This document shows, in pieces, positions 1 through 9,205 of a stretch of DNA of 64,000 nucleotides. Under the pieces are notes generated by a model. The model did not search any database. It was not told where the DNA came from and saw nothing but the letters and a program-made list of their open reading frames with translations. The translations under genes were made by a program, and so were the position numbers. Positions within the stretch are counted from its first letter, which is position 1; every line of letters begins with the position of its first letter. Source of the stretch: Maribacter luteus (lineage in GTDB: Bacteria; Bacteroidota; Bacteroidia; Flavobacteriales; Flavobacteriaceae); contig NZ_WKJH01000002.1 of assembly GCF_009674825.1 (NCBI RefSeq), positions 372,001 to 436,000 of the forward strand. The letters are read 5' to 3'.

Positions 1-1307
1 ACAAGGTTCGAGTAGATCCTACGCTTAAATTTATGGTTGTTGCGATTACAGGTTACGGTATGGCAACTTTCGAAGGCCCAATGCTTTCCCTTAAGAACGT
101 TAATGCGATTGCCCACTTCAGTGATTGGATCATTGCCCACGTTCATGTTGGTGCTTTAGCATGGAACGGTTTCTTGACCTTTGGTATGATCTACTGGTTG
201 GTACCTAAAATGTTCAAAACCAAATTACATTCCGTAGGTATGGCCAATTTCCACTTCTGGATCGGCACATTGGGTATTATTCTCTATGCATTGCCTATGT
301 ACGTTGCCGGGTTCACACAAGCTTTAATGTGGAAAGACTTTAACCCTGACGGAACCTTGGCCTACGGTAACTTCTTGGAAACCGTACATGAAATAATTCC
401 TATGTATTGGATGCGCGCCATAGGTGGTAGCCTTTACATTCTTGGTATGTTCACATTGGTCTACAACGTAATCGTTACCATAAGATCAGGTAGCAAAGTT
501 GAAAATGAATTGGCCGAAGCTCCTGCCTTAGCCCGTGTATCCAGTAGAAGAACTGCAGGTGAGACCCTACACACCTGGTTAGAGCGTAAGCCTGTTCAAA
601 TGACTATTTGGGCAACAGTGGCCATTTTAATTGGTGGTATGATCGAGATCGTACCTACTATTATGGTAAAATCCAACATACCTACCATATCAAGTGTAAA
701 ACCATACACTCCTTTAGAGCTGGAAGGTAGAGATCTTTACATACGTGAAGGTTGTGTTAGTTGCCATTCGCAAATGGTTCGTCCTTTCCGAAGCGAAGTG
801 GAACGTTACGGTGAATATGCAAAAGCTGGGGAATTCGTATACGACCATCCATTTCTTTGGGGAAGTAAACGTACCGGACCCGATTTGTTAAGGGTTGGTG
901 GTAAATATTCCGATAGTTGGCACTTAAACCATATGTACGATCCTCAAAGTACATCATCAGGATCCATAATGCCCGCTTATCAATGGCTGGTACTTAGCGA
1001 ACACGACCGTAGCGACATACAGGACAAAATGGAAGCCATGGTAACCTTGGGCGTACCCTACACAGAAGAGGAAATCGCCAATGCTTTTGAGTCAATGGAT
1101 GCGCAAGCCACCAAAATAGAGAAAAACCTCTATTCCGATCCAGATTTCGTTAAATCGTATGAGGCCGATAAAACATATGCCCAAGAGAACGGATTGGATT
1201 TTGTTGAAATGAAGGATCGTGAGATCGTTTCCTTAATCGCTTACTTACAACGTTTGGGAACCGATATCAAAGTGAAGGAAACCGGAGAGATTTTAACTGA
1301 AAAATAG
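1..1307 (+). CDS. ccoNO: cbb3 cytochrome c oxidase, fused subunits I and II (CcoNO), 5' partial
   Basis: The open frame runs in from the left edge, so the N-terminus is missing. The first ~180 visible residues are the C-terminal helices of CcoN, with the haem-ligand region HVHVGALAWNG. After a linker comes a membrane anchor and the CcoO cytochrome c domain, with a CVSCH haem motif at about nt 753-767 and the GSIMPAY segment that supplies the axial Met. The fused NO subunit is typical of Bacteroidota. It reduces O2 at high affinity and pumps protons in the inner membrane. It heads the ccoQ-ccoP-ccoG-ccoH operon, 6 bp before ccoQ. Its promoter lies outside the window. Confidence 0.95.
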   Translation, partial: KVRVDPTLKFMVVAITGYGMATFEGPMLSLKNVNAIAHFSDWIIAHVHVGALAWNGFLTFGMIYWLVPKMFKTKLHSVGMANFHFWIGTLGIILYALPMYVAGFTQALMWKDFNPDGTLAYGNFLETVHEIIPMYWMRAIGGSLYILGMFTLVYNVIVTIRSGSKVENELAEAPALARVSSRRTAGETLHTWLERKPVQMTIWATVAILIGGMIEIVPTIMVKSNIPTISSVKPYTPLELEGRDLYIREGCVSCHSQMVRPFRSEVERYGEYAKAGEFVYDHPFLWGSKRTGPDLLRVGGKYSDSWHLNHMYDPQSTSSGSIMPAYQWLVLSEHDRSDIQDKMEAMVTLGVPYTEEEIANAFESMDAQATKIEKNLYSDPDFVKSYEADKTYAQENGLDFVEMKDREIVSLIAYLQRLGTDIKVKETGEILTEK

Positions 1308-1313
1308 TAAACC

Positions 1314-1508
1314 ATGCTAAAATTCATAAAAGGTCACTTAGAAAGTATAGATGGGGTAACAACCTACCCCATGGTATCGTTAATTATATTCTTTGTCTTC
1401 TTTGCATTGCTTTTTTGGTGGGTTTTCACAGCACGTAAAGCATATATTGACGAAGTAAGCTCACTCCCATTAGAAGATAACAACCAAAACAATAAACAAG
1501 AATTATGA
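1314..1508 (+). CDS. ccoQ: cbb3 oxidase small subunit CcoQ
   Basis: This 64-residue protein has one membrane segment (about residues 19-40, rich in Phe and Trp) followed by a short charged tail. Size, single helix and position between ccoNO and ccoP identify it as CcoQ/FixQ, which stabilises the cbb3 complex. Its stop overlaps the ccoP start by four bases (ATGA), so the two are translationally coupled. Sequence alone would be too short for a firm call; the context decides it. Confidence 0.85.
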   Translation: MLKFIKGHLESIDGVTTYPMVSLIIFFVFFALLFWWVFTARKAYIDEVSSLPLEDNNQNNKQEL

Positions 1509-2458
1509 AAAATATGTCACCCTGGTGGATCAGGATCCCCGTAACCTTCTTCATCATTTTCGGATTGATGGAGTACTTTATAGACTCTGGAGAGCAATTG
1601 GCAATTTTTGCATACCCCATAACACAGTTTTTCATGTTAATGGTGTTATTGATCTTAATCGCCATGGAAGTGATTTTGAGGTCAATCGAAAGTGTAATGT
1701 TCCAAACACTTAGCGAAGAAGGCAAAGAACGATACCTGGCCGAAAAAGCAAAACAATGGGAATGGGCTTGGGGCAAAAAAGTATGGGCCAAGATGACGGC
1801 CAATAAACCTATAGAACAAGAAGGCGAGATTATTCTAGACCATAATTATGACGGTATTAAGGAATTGGACAACGATTTACCGCCTTGGTGGGTCTGGATG
1901 TTCTACGCAACAGCTGTATTTGCCGTTATTTATCTCGTACGTTTTGAGATTTACGGTGATTATGACCAAGAATTGGAATATGAACAGGAAGTTGCTGCCG
2001 CTAATTTGGCCATTGAGGAATACAAGAGAACAGCTAAAGACCTTGTAGATGCCAATACGGTAGAGTTATTGACGGACGCTTCCGATTTAAAAGCAGGAAA
2101 GGCCATATTCGAAACTACATGCGTAGCTTGCCACATGGCAGATGGCGGTGGTGGAATTGGGCCAAACCTGACCGATGATCATTGGATTTTGGGTGGTGGC
2201 ATCAAAAACGTCTTCAATACCATTTCTGAAGGAGGTCGTGACGGCAAGGGTATGGTAGCATGGAAATCGAACTTTAAACCAGCGGAAATAGCCCAGATAG
2301 CAAGTTATGTACTGAGTTTTCAAGGAACAACACCCGCCAATCCCAAAGCACCGGAAGGTGATGTATGGGTAGACGAGAATGCACCCGCAAAAGAAGAAAC
2401 ATTAGAACAAACACCAGAACAAGCGACCGATTCAGTTACAGTGGCCGTGAATGAATAA
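1505..2458 (+). CDS. ccoP: cbb3 oxidase cytochrome c subunit CcoP
   Basis: The protein has 317 residues. Two helices near residues 8-58 are followed by the FixP N-terminal module, with the LPPWWVWMFY segment entering a helix near residue 128. A single cytochrome c domain follows, with CVACH at residues 206-210 and a likely axial Met in GMVAW. Proteobacterial CcoP has two haem motifs; only one is visible here. The C-terminal ~30 residues are acidic and Pro/Glu rich. It passes electrons from periplasmic cytochrome c to CcoO. It overlaps ccoQ by four bases. Confidence 0.93.
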   Translation: MKNMSPWWIRIPVTFFIIFGLMEYFIDSGEQLAIFAYPITQFFMLMVLLILIAMEVILRSIESVMFQTLSEEGKERYLAEKAKQWEWAWGKKVWAKMTANKPIEQEGEIILDHNYDGIKELDNDLPPWWVWMFYATAVFAVIYLVRFEIYGDYDQELEYEQEVAAANLAIEEYKRTAKDLVDANTVELLTDASDLKAGKAIFETTCVACHMADGGGGIGPNLTDDHWILGGGIKNVFNTISEGGRDGKGMVAWKSNFKPAEIAQIASYVLSFQGTTPANPKAPEGDVWVDENAPAKEETLEQTPEQATDSVTVAVNE

Positions 2459-2484
2459 TATTCTTTACAAAAGGATAATAGACA

Positions 2485-3906
2485 ATGGCAGAACAGGACA
2501 AAGAGAATTTTAGGGATTCCATAGGTACTATTAGCAAAGAAGGTAAACGCGCTTGGGTATTTCCTAAAAAACCGAGTGGCAGGTTTTATAAGTACAGGAA
2601 GTTAGTAAGTTATTTCTTATTGGCATTTCTTATATTCTCGCCATTTATAAAGGTAAACGGCAACCAATTTTTAATGTTCAATGTATTGGAACGCCGTTTC
2701 AATATTTTTGGATTCCCATTTTGGCCGCAAGATTTTCACCTGTTCGTAATATCTATGATCATCGGGGTTATTTTCATTGCCCTTTTTACTGTCGCCTTTG
2801 GCCGTATTTTCTGTGGATGGATCTGCCCACAGACCATATTCATGGAAATGGTCTTCAGACGAATCGAGTTTTGGATAGATGGTGATCGCCCAGCGCAAAT
2901 GCGTTTGGCCAAACAACCCTGGAATGCAGAAAAAATCAGGAAAAGGGTAATCAAATGGATTATCTTCTTCCTCATATCGTTTATTATAGCCAATGTATTC
3001 CTTGCTTATTTAATAGGAAGCGATAGATTGATACAGTACATCACCGATGGCCCAATGGCACATTTGAGCACATTGGTGGCCCTATTGGTATTTACGGGTG
3101 TATTCTACTTTATATTCGCTTGGTTCAGGGAACAGGTCTGTATCATCGCCTGTCCTTACGGAAGAATGCAAGGGGTTCTGCTCGACAATAAATCTATTAT
3201 AGTTGCCTACGACCATAAACGGGGTGAAGCCGAAAATGGACGTAAAAAATTTCGGAAAAACGAAGATCGTGAAGCATTGGGACATGGTGATTGCATTGAT
3301 TGTAAACAATGTGTACATGTATGTCCTACGAACATCGACATTAGGAACGGAACGCAACTCGAATGTATCAACTGCACCGCCTGTATTGATGAATGCGATA
3401 CGGTAATGGAAAAAATAAACCTTCCAAAAGGTTTGATCCGTTATGCCAGTGAAGACGAAATTACCAAAAAAGAGAAGTTCAAATTTACACCAAGGCTAAA
3501 AGGTTACTCTGCCGTTTTGTTCATTTTGACCGGTGTACTTATCGGCATGTTGTTCTTACGTAATGATCTTGAAGCGAACATCCTTAGGCTTCCGGGTCAA
3601 TTATACGAACACAAAGAAGGGAATATCATCAGTAATGTATACACCTATAAATTGATCAATAAGACAACAAAAGAAGTTGAAGATGTCAGCTTTAAACTTT
3701 TATCCCATAATGGCACCATCAAATTAGTGACCACGGACAACTTTACAGTGCCCGCACAGGATTTGGCCGAAGGCACTTTGTTTATAGAAATCAACAATTC
3801 GGCTCTTAATGGCGATAAGGACAAATTGAAAATCGGCGTCTATAGTGGCGATAAATTAATCGAAACTACTACAGCAAGATTTTTAGCGCCAAGGAGCTAT
3901 AATTGA
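2485..3906 (+). CDS. ccoG: cbb3 oxidase accessory ferredoxin-like protein CcoG (RdxA/FixG)
   Basis: This 473-residue polytopic protein has about five membrane helices. It carries the CGWICP and CIIACPYG motifs in its membrane part, then two 4Fe-4S binding runs (CIDCKQCVHVCP and CINCTACIDEC), and ends in an immunoglobulin-like FixG C-terminal domain. This order matches CcoG/RdxA, reported in other bacteria to be a Cu(II) reductase needed for cbb3 assembly. It sits 26 bp after ccoP in the operon. Confidence 0.95.
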   Translation: MAEQDKENFRDSIGTISKEGKRAWVFPKKPSGRFYKYRKLVSYFLLAFLIFSPFIKVNGNQFLMFNVLERRFNIFGFPFWPQDFHLFVISMIIGVIFIALFTVAFGRIFCGWICPQTIFMEMVFRRIEFWIDGDRPAQMRLAKQPWNAEKIRKRVIKWIIFFLISFIIANVFLAYLIGSDRLIQYITDGPMAHLSTLVALLVFTGVFYFIFAWFREQVCIIACPYGRMQGVLLDNKSIIVAYDHKRGEAENGRKKFRKNEDREALGHGDCIDCKQCVHVCPTNIDIRNGTQLECINCTACIDECDTVMEKINLPKGLIRYASEDEITKKEKFKFTPRLKGYSAVLFILTGVLIGMLFLRNDLEANILRLPGQLYEHKEGNIISNVYTYKLINKTTKEVEDVSFKLLSHNGTIKLVTTDNFTVPAQDLAEGTLFIEINNSALNGDKDKLKIGVYSGDKLIETTTARFLAPRSYN

Positions 3907-3925
3907 ACAGTGAAAAAAACGTGTT

Positions 3926-4372
3926 ATGAAAATTAATTGGGGAACAGGAATTGTATTGGCATTCATAGGGTTCATAAGCTTTATATTGTTTTTCGTCATT
4001 CGAATGAACATGGACGACCATGCCAACCATGACCTGGTCACCGAAGAATATTACCAACAAGAATTAGGCTATCAAAAAGAAATAGATGCAGAAACCAATG
4101 CGAATAACCTAACAACCAAACTCAGTACACGTAAAACCCCTAAAGGAATAATAATTGAATTTCCAAAAGAACAAGATATAAATAAAATCAAAGGCACAGT
4201 GTCCCTATATAGGCCATCCAATAAACACTTGGATTTTGACTTACCCATAAGTTTATCCAATACACATTTGCTCATACCTGACGAACGTTTGTTGGATGGT
4301 CGCTGGGACATTAAAATCGCATGGGAATACCTCGATAAGCCTTATTTATACAAAAAAAGCTTTACCTATTAA
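3926..4372 (+). CDS. ccoH: cbb3 oxidase assembly protein CcoH/FixH
   Basis: The protein has 148 residues, with one membrane helix at about residues 8-28 and a periplasmic FixH domain. The position directly after ccoG is the standard one. FixH-type proteins assist cbb3 maturation, probably at the copper insertion step. No CcoI copper ATPase or CcoS is present in the window; in this phylum they usually lie upstream, beyond the left edge. Confidence 0.85.
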   Translation: MKINWGTGIVLAFIGFISFILFFVIRMNMDDHANHDLVTEEYYQQELGYQKEIDAETNANNLTTKLSTRKTPKGIIIEFPKEQDINKIKGTVSLYRPSNKHLDFDLPISLSNTHLLIPDERLLDGRWDIKIAWEYLDKPYLYKKSFTY

Positions 4373-4387
4373 GAAAAAAGGTAAAGC
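4359..4387. other. perfect hairpin over the ccoH stop codon
   Basis: Arms GCTTTACCT (4359-4367) and AGGTAAAGC (4379-4387) are exact complements with an 11-base A-rich loop. No T run follows, so it is not a classical terminator. It may protect or separate the ccoH 3' end from the downstream membrane-protein message. Confidence 0.5.
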
Positions 4388-4530
4388 AATTAAATCCAAG
4401 AAGGGGCAAGACATATAATGCCCTTAGTCAATTTAGGGTAATTAAAAGGGAACCTCAATTGACATTTAAAGAAAAGTAAGATTAAGCAAATAATCGGCAA
4501 ATAGCTTCTAGCCTATTATATCGGAACAAT

Positions 4531-5235
4531 ATGTTATTATCAGCATTGGTATTGGGTCTTATGGGAAGTCTGCACTGCGTTGGCATGTGCGGCCCAATTG
4601 CTTTTATGCTACCTGTTGATAGAAACAATAACCTAAAGAAAATCTTTCAGATCACCCTTTACCATACCGGGCGGCTATTGGCATACGGACTAATTGGTTT
4701 GGTTTTCGGACTTCTAGGAAAAGGACTGTATGTCTTTGGAATGCAACAAAAACTATCGATCATAACAGGTATTTTGATGATCGTAGTTGTACTGATACCC
4801 TATAAAACTTTCAGTAAGTACAATTTTTCAAAACCACTGTTCAGGATCATATCAAGAATCAAAAGTAGATTAGGCAAGGAATTGAAGAAAAAATCCCCTG
4901 ATACGTTCTTGACCATTGGTTTTCTTAACGGCTTTTTACCTTGCGGTCTGGTCTATATGGCCCTTTTCGGAGCAATAGCTATGGGCAATGCATTAGAAGG
5001 CGGACTGTACATGGTTCTTTTCGGTTTGGGTACCGTGCCATTGATGACCACTGCCATTTATATGAGTGGTTTTCTTAAGCGTTCGGTGAAACAAAGAATA
5101 CAACAATTGATTCCTGTTTTTGTTGTAGTCATCGGTGCACTTTTCATTTTAAGGGGAATGGGCCTGGGCATACCCTATATATCGCCAAAACCGGTTACGA
5201 ACGTAACGACAAGCACCATGGAGTGCCAACCATAA
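4531..5235 (+). CDS. TauE/SafE (UreH/CcdA-like) family membrane protein
   Basis: The 234-residue protein has about six helices. It carries the two diagnostic half-motifs of this family: GSLHCVGMCGP near the N-terminus and NGFLPCGLVY in the middle, each with a Cys and a Pro-Cys in a helix. Databases label such proteins sulfite exporter TauE/SafE, but the branch found beside ccoGH in Bacteroidota has no proven substrate. A role in copper or redox handling for cbb3 assembly is inferred from context. It lies 158 bp after ccoH, so it may be partly separately transcribed. Confidence 0.8.
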   Translation: MLLSALVLGLMGSLHCVGMCGPIAFMLPVDRNNNLKKIFQITLYHTGRLLAYGLIGLVFGLLGKGLYVFGMQQKLSIITGILMIVVVLIPYKTFSKYNFSKPLFRIISRIKSRLGKELKKKSPDTFLTIGFLNGFLPCGLVYMALFGAIAMGNALEGGLYMVLFGLGTVPLMTTAIYMSGFLKRSVKQRIQQLIPVFVVVIGALFILRGMGLGIPYISPKPVTNVTTSTMECQP

Positions 5236-5359
5236 TTATAGACTCCTTAGTCTCATACTTTCCATTTTAATTTATCCGAATGCCAAAATTCCTGTAGCAG
5301 AACGCACCACAATTTTTAAGGAATTACATGAAATTCATTCTTCTTAAAAATTAATTATG

Positions 5360-5383
5360 TACATTTGTTAACCATTTGGTTAA
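5360..5383 (+). promoter_or_regulatory. -7 box plus overlapping TetR-type operator
   Basis: A perfect Bacteroidota -7 box TACATTTG (5360-5367) is followed at once by the inverted repeat TTAACCA-TT-TGGTTAA (5368-5383). The repeat covers the expected transcription start, 13 bp before the TetR start codon, which fits autorepression of the whole pump operon. Confidence 0.75.
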
Positions 5384-5395
5384 ACCATACAGTTA

Positions 5396-5998
5396 ATGAA
5401 AGACATTAATACCGAACAAGCAATATTGAATGCAGCCATAACCATTTTCCAAAAAAAGGGCATGGCAGGTGCGAGAATGCAGGAAATTGCAGATGAAGCC
5501 CATATTAACAAGGCGATGTTACATTATTATTTTCGAAATAAACAACAATTGTTCGAAGCCGTATTAATGTCCGCCTTTCAAAAATTAGCACCCCAAATGA
5601 ACATTATTTTCGCCTCAGAAATTGATGTTTTTGAAAAAATCAGAAAGTTTACCGCTGGGTATATAGACTTTATGTTAGAGAATCCTTATTTACCATTGTT
5701 CATTATACATGAGTTAAAACACAATCCAGATTTTGTCAAAAAGATTATGTTACATCCGAACAAACCCGACCCAAAACCACTTATAATTCAATTTGAAAAA
5801 GAAATCAAAGCGGGTAGAATCAAGGACATTCCTCCCAAACAAATAGTTTTAAACCTTTTCTCATTAACCATTTTCCCTTTTGTAGGGGACACTTTATTCA
5901 AAATTGTACTTGACATTGAAGACAAAGATTACCATAAAATGATCCAAGAGCGAAAAACATTGATAGCAGAACAACTCATCAGTAGTATAAGCGCATAA
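5396..5998 (+). CDS. TetR/AcrR family regulator of the efflux operon
   Basis: The protein has 200 residues. An N-terminal helix-turn-helix of TetR type spans about residues 8-52 (ending in HYYFRNKQQLFEAV); the rest is a helical ligand-binding/dimer domain. It is first in an operon with TolC, HlyD, two ATPases and two permeases, the same gene set as CecR (YbiH) with YbhGFSR in E. coli. A palindrome on its own promoter suggests it represses the operon until a toxic compound binds. Ligand unknown. Confidence 0.9.
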   Translation: MKDINTEQAILNAAITIFQKKGMAGARMQEIADEAHINKAMLHYYFRNKQQLFEAVLMSAFQKLAPQMNIIFASEIDVFEKIRKFTAGYIDFMLENPYLPLFIIHELKHNPDFVKKIMLHPNKPDPKPLIIQFEKEIKAGRIKDIPPKQIVLNLFSLTIFPFVGDTLFKIVLDIEDKDYHKMIQERKTLIAEQLISSISA

Positions 5999-6025
5999 AT
6001 AATCATGCACTAAACCTATTAAATT

Positions 6026-7318
6026 ATGAACACATCAAAAAATAAATACGGCACCATAAACAGTTTCCTGCTTTTACTATTCTTCCCGTTCGTCCTTATT
6101 GCCCAGCAGACACTAACGTTGGATGAATGTTTCGACCGTGTCACCAAAAATCACCCCATAGCGGAACAAATCGAACTATTACGCACTAAATCCAACTTAG
6201 ACCTTGAAGCGATAAACAAAGAAAAATTACCTCAACTAGACTTAAATGCCCAAGCCACCTACCAATCGGATGTGACCCATTTACCCGTGGCCTTACCGAA
6301 CATAACGGTCGACTACGCAAATAAAGACCAATACAAAGCCACTTTGGATGCCAGCCTACCTATCTATAACGGCGGCTTGATAGATGCTAAAGCAAGATTA
6401 GAAGAAAGTAATACCAGTGTGGGCTTACAAGAAGTAGAAGTGAATTTATACGCCTTAAAATCGAGCATTAATGAATTATACCTCTCCATTCTTCTTATTC
6501 AGGAAAACCGATCATTACTAGAAGCAAAGGAAAAACAGTTACAAACACGGCTAAAAGAAGTAAAGGCGGGTGTGGAATACGGCACTTTACTCCCAACATC
6601 TGCAGATGCCCTAGTTGTAGAGCTTTTAAAAATAAAACAAAACTATGCTGAACTGGACCATTCGAAATCAAGTTTACTTAAACGTTTATCTTTCCTAATC
6701 GGGAATGAAATCAATAATAATATAGTTTTACAAACCCCAACGGTCAAAATAACGAACAACCCCTTATCCCAGCGGCCAGAACTTACTCTGTTCGATCTTC
6801 AAAAAAATCAAATAGAAAAGTCCATCCAACAACTATCCAAATCCAAGCTACCCAAATTAAATGCGTTTGTACAAGGAGGTTATGGTAACCCAGGATTAAA
6901 CATGCTCGACAATACCTTTACTACCTATTATTATACCGGATTGCGCCTTAACTGGAATGTTTTTGATTGGAACAAGAACAAAACCGAAAGGCAATCATTG
7001 GCCATAAACAAGGACATTATAGATACACAGGAAAAGACTTTTGAACTTAACAACAACTTGGAACTTGTTCAGATACAATCTGAAATAGATAAATTAAATG
7101 AGTATCTAACCATTGACCAGGAGATTATCCCGATTCGGGAAAACATGGTCAAATCAGCCGCATCCCAATTAAAAAACGGGGTAATTACATCATCAGCCTA
7201 TATATCGGAATTCACCGATTTATATGAAGCTAAGAGCAATTTAAACTTACACCGCATTCAATTATTACTACAACAAATCAAATTCCAAATTACTAATGGA
7301 ACCTATGGAACCAATTAA
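6026..7318 (+). CDS. TolC-family outer-membrane efflux protein
   Basis: This 430-residue protein has a signal peptide (hydrophobic to about residue 26, cleavage before QQTL). The rest is the repeated long-helix/beta pattern of outer membrane efflux proteins, with NAFVQGGYGNPGLN and the WNVFDW strand motif in the second half. It forms the exit duct for the HlyD/ABC pump encoded next. The gene starts 27 bp after tetR. Confidence 0.92.
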   Translation: MNTSKNKYGTINSFLLLLFFPFVLIAQQTLTLDECFDRVTKNHPIAEQIELLRTKSNLDLEAINKEKLPQLDLNAQATYQSDVTHLPVALPNITVDYANKDQYKATLDASLPIYNGGLIDAKARLEESNTSVGLQEVEVNLYALKSSINELYLSILLIQENRSLLEAKEKQLQTRLKEVKAGVEYGTLLPTSADALVVELLKIKQNYAELDHSKSSLLKRLSFLIGNEINNNIVLQTPTVKITNNPLSQRPELTLFDLQKNQIEKSIQQLSKSKLPKLNAFVQGGYGNPGLNMLDNTFTTYYYTGLRLNWNVFDWNKNKTERQSLAINKDIIDTQEKTFELNNNLELVQIQSEIDKLNEYLTIDQEIIPIRENMVKSAASQLKNGVITSSAYISEFTDLYEAKSNLNLHRIQLLLQQIKFQITNGTYGTN

Positions 7319-7346
7319 TTCCTCAATAAGTAAACAGACCAGAACA

Positions 7347-8243
7347 ATGAAAAAATCCATTTTTATATTAGCACTACTTACAGGAATCTTATTTACTTCT
7401 TGTAATGGAAACGGGGAAAAAGCGGATGGTTACGGCAACTTTGAAGCCACCGAAACAACAATATCTTCCGAAGCAAATGGCAAACTCCTTTTCTTTTCTG
7501 TGGAAGAAGGGCAATTACTCAAGAAAGATGACATAGTAGGTGTTGTCGATACGATTCAATTATCATTGAAAAAGGCTCAACTTCTAGCAAATAAAAAGAG
7601 TGTCTTTTCAAAATCCCGAAACGTACTTTCACAACGTGAAGTCATTAAAGAACAATTGAAAGTGGCCCAAAACGACCACAAAAGAATAGAAAACCTCATC
7701 AAAGAAAATGCGGCTACCCAAAAACAGTTAGATGATATCAATGGCCAAATAGAAATTTTAAAACAACAAATGATCAGTGTTGAGACCCAAAACACCCCAA
7801 TAGTGACCGAAGTTAAAAGTATTGAAGTGCAAATTCAGCAGATCGAAGATCAAATAAAAAAAAGCATCATTCAGAATCCCTTAAAGGGAACGGTACTAAC
7901 AAAGTATGCCGAACCCCATGAAATAACCGCATTCGGCAAACCCCTATATAAAATAGCAAATCTTGATGTTATGGAACTAAGGGTGTATTTAAGTGAAACC
8001 CAATTGGCAGATATAGAAATAGGAAAAGAGGTAACCGTGAAAATAGATGCCAATGATAGTATGAAATCATATAAAGGAGAAGTTTCATGGATTTCGGACA
8101 CGGCAGAATTCACTCCAAAAATCATTCAAACCAAAGAAGAGCGAGTAAACTTGGTATATGCCGTAAAGGTCTTGGTCAAAAATGATGGAAGTCTAAAAAT
8201 AGGAATGCCTGCCGAAATCTGGATTTTGAACAACAAAGAATAA
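7347..8243 (+). CDS. HlyD-family periplasmic adaptor lipoprotein
   Basis: The start at 7347 gives a lipoprotein signal (MKKSIFILALL...LFTSC); an upstream in-frame ATG at 7296 lies inside the TolC gene and would spoil the signal. About 298 residues: barrel-sandwich/lipoyl half, a long coiled coil (about residues 75-175), the second lipoyl half (PLKGTVLTKYAEP) and a beta-barrel. It links the ABC permeases to the TolC duct and resembles YbhG. Confidence 0.9.
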   Translation: MKKSIFILALLTGILFTSCNGNGEKADGYGNFEATETTISSEANGKLLFFSVEEGQLLKKDDIVGVVDTIQLSLKKAQLLANKKSVFSKSRNVLSQREVIKEQLKVAQNDHKRIENLIKENAATQKQLDDINGQIEILKQQMISVETQNTPIVTEVKSIEVQIQQIEDQIKKSIIQNPLKGTVLTKYAEPHEITAFGKPLYKIANLDVMELRVYLSETQLADIEIGKEVTVKIDANDSMKSYKGEVSWISDTAEFTPKIIQTKEERVNLVYAVKVLVKNDGSLKIGMPAEIWILNNKE

Positions 8244-8256
8244 GTCTATTACGCCC

Positions 8257-9159
8257 ATGTCGATCATCGTAAAAAACATAAGCAAGTCCTACGGCCAAGT
8301 AAAGGCCTTAGACGATATTTCGCTAGAAGTACGACCTGGGGAATTGTTTGGTCTAATAGGCCCAGATGGTGCCGGAAAAACCACTTTATTCCGGATTTTG
8401 ACCACCTTGTTATTACCTAATGAAGGCACGGCTTCTGTAAACGGGTTCGATATAGTTAAGGATTACAAATCCATCCGGAACAATGTTGGTTATATGCCAG
8501 GACGGTTCTCTTTGTACCAAGACCTTACCGTAGAAGAAAACCTAAGGTTCTTCGCCACCATATTCGGCACTACCATAAAAGAGAATTATGATCTCATCCG
8601 TGACATCTATGTACAGATAGAACCTTTTAAAAACAGAAGGGCCGGAAGGTTATCAGGCGGTATGAAACAAAAATTGGCCCTCTCATGTGCCTTGATCCAT
8701 AAACCCAAGGTGCTTTTTTTAGATGAACCGACAACTGGGGTGGATCCCGTTTCCCGTAAGGAATTTTGGGAAATGTTGAAGCGCTTGCAAAAACAGAATA
8801 TCACGATTTTCGTTTCCACCCCTTATATGGATGAAGCCGAACTGTGCGATAAGATAGCTTTGATTACCGATGGGAAGATTTTACAAATCAATACCCCGGA
8901 GGCCATAAAGGCTTCCTTTCCAAAGAAAATATATAAGGTAAGATCCTCGGAAACCTTTAAACTGATTCAAGACCTAGGCACCTATAATAAGACACATAGT
9001 GCATATCCGTTTGGGGAATACATACATTTTACGAGCACCCAATCCGATTTTCAGCCCAGTGAATTAATCGATTACCTAAAGGCAAATAAACATAACCAAA
9101 TCGAAGTCCTTGAAACGAATGCCACGATCGAAGATACGTTCATGGAACTGTCCAAATAA
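8257..9159 (+). CDS. ABC transporter ATPase A (canonical signature, altered H-loop)
   Basis: The 300-residue ATPase has Walker A GPDGAGKTT, signature LSGGMKQK and Walker B VLFLDEPTTGVD. The switch (H-loop) region reads STPYMDEAE, with Pro in place of the usual His. Residues after about 225 form a C-terminal extension. It matches one half of the fused E. coli YbhF. Together with the next ATPase it forms a heterodimer powering export; its H-loop change pairs with the degenerate signature of its partner. Confidence 0.92.
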   Translation: MSIIVKNISKSYGQVKALDDISLEVRPGELFGLIGPDGAGKTTLFRILTTLLLPNEGTASVNGFDIVKDYKSIRNNVGYMPGRFSLYQDLTVEENLRFFATIFGTTIKENYDLIRDIYVQIEPFKNRRAGRLSGGMKQKLALSCALIHKPKVLFLDEPTTGVDPVSRKEFWEMLKRLQKQNITIFVSTPYMDEAELCDKIALITDGKILQINTPEAIKASFPKKIYKVRSSETFKLIQDLGTYNKTHSAYPFGEYIHFTSTQSDFQPSELIDYLKANKHNQIEVLETNATIEDTFMELSK

Positions 9160-9205
9160 AATTAAAACGGGAATAAAGTATTAAACAATTGACCCCAGAA
9201 GAAGA

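Noticed and set aside
5243-5256. Short AGACT/AGTCT hairpin after the TauE-like gene
   Set aside because: Five-base stem without a T run; too weak to call a terminator.
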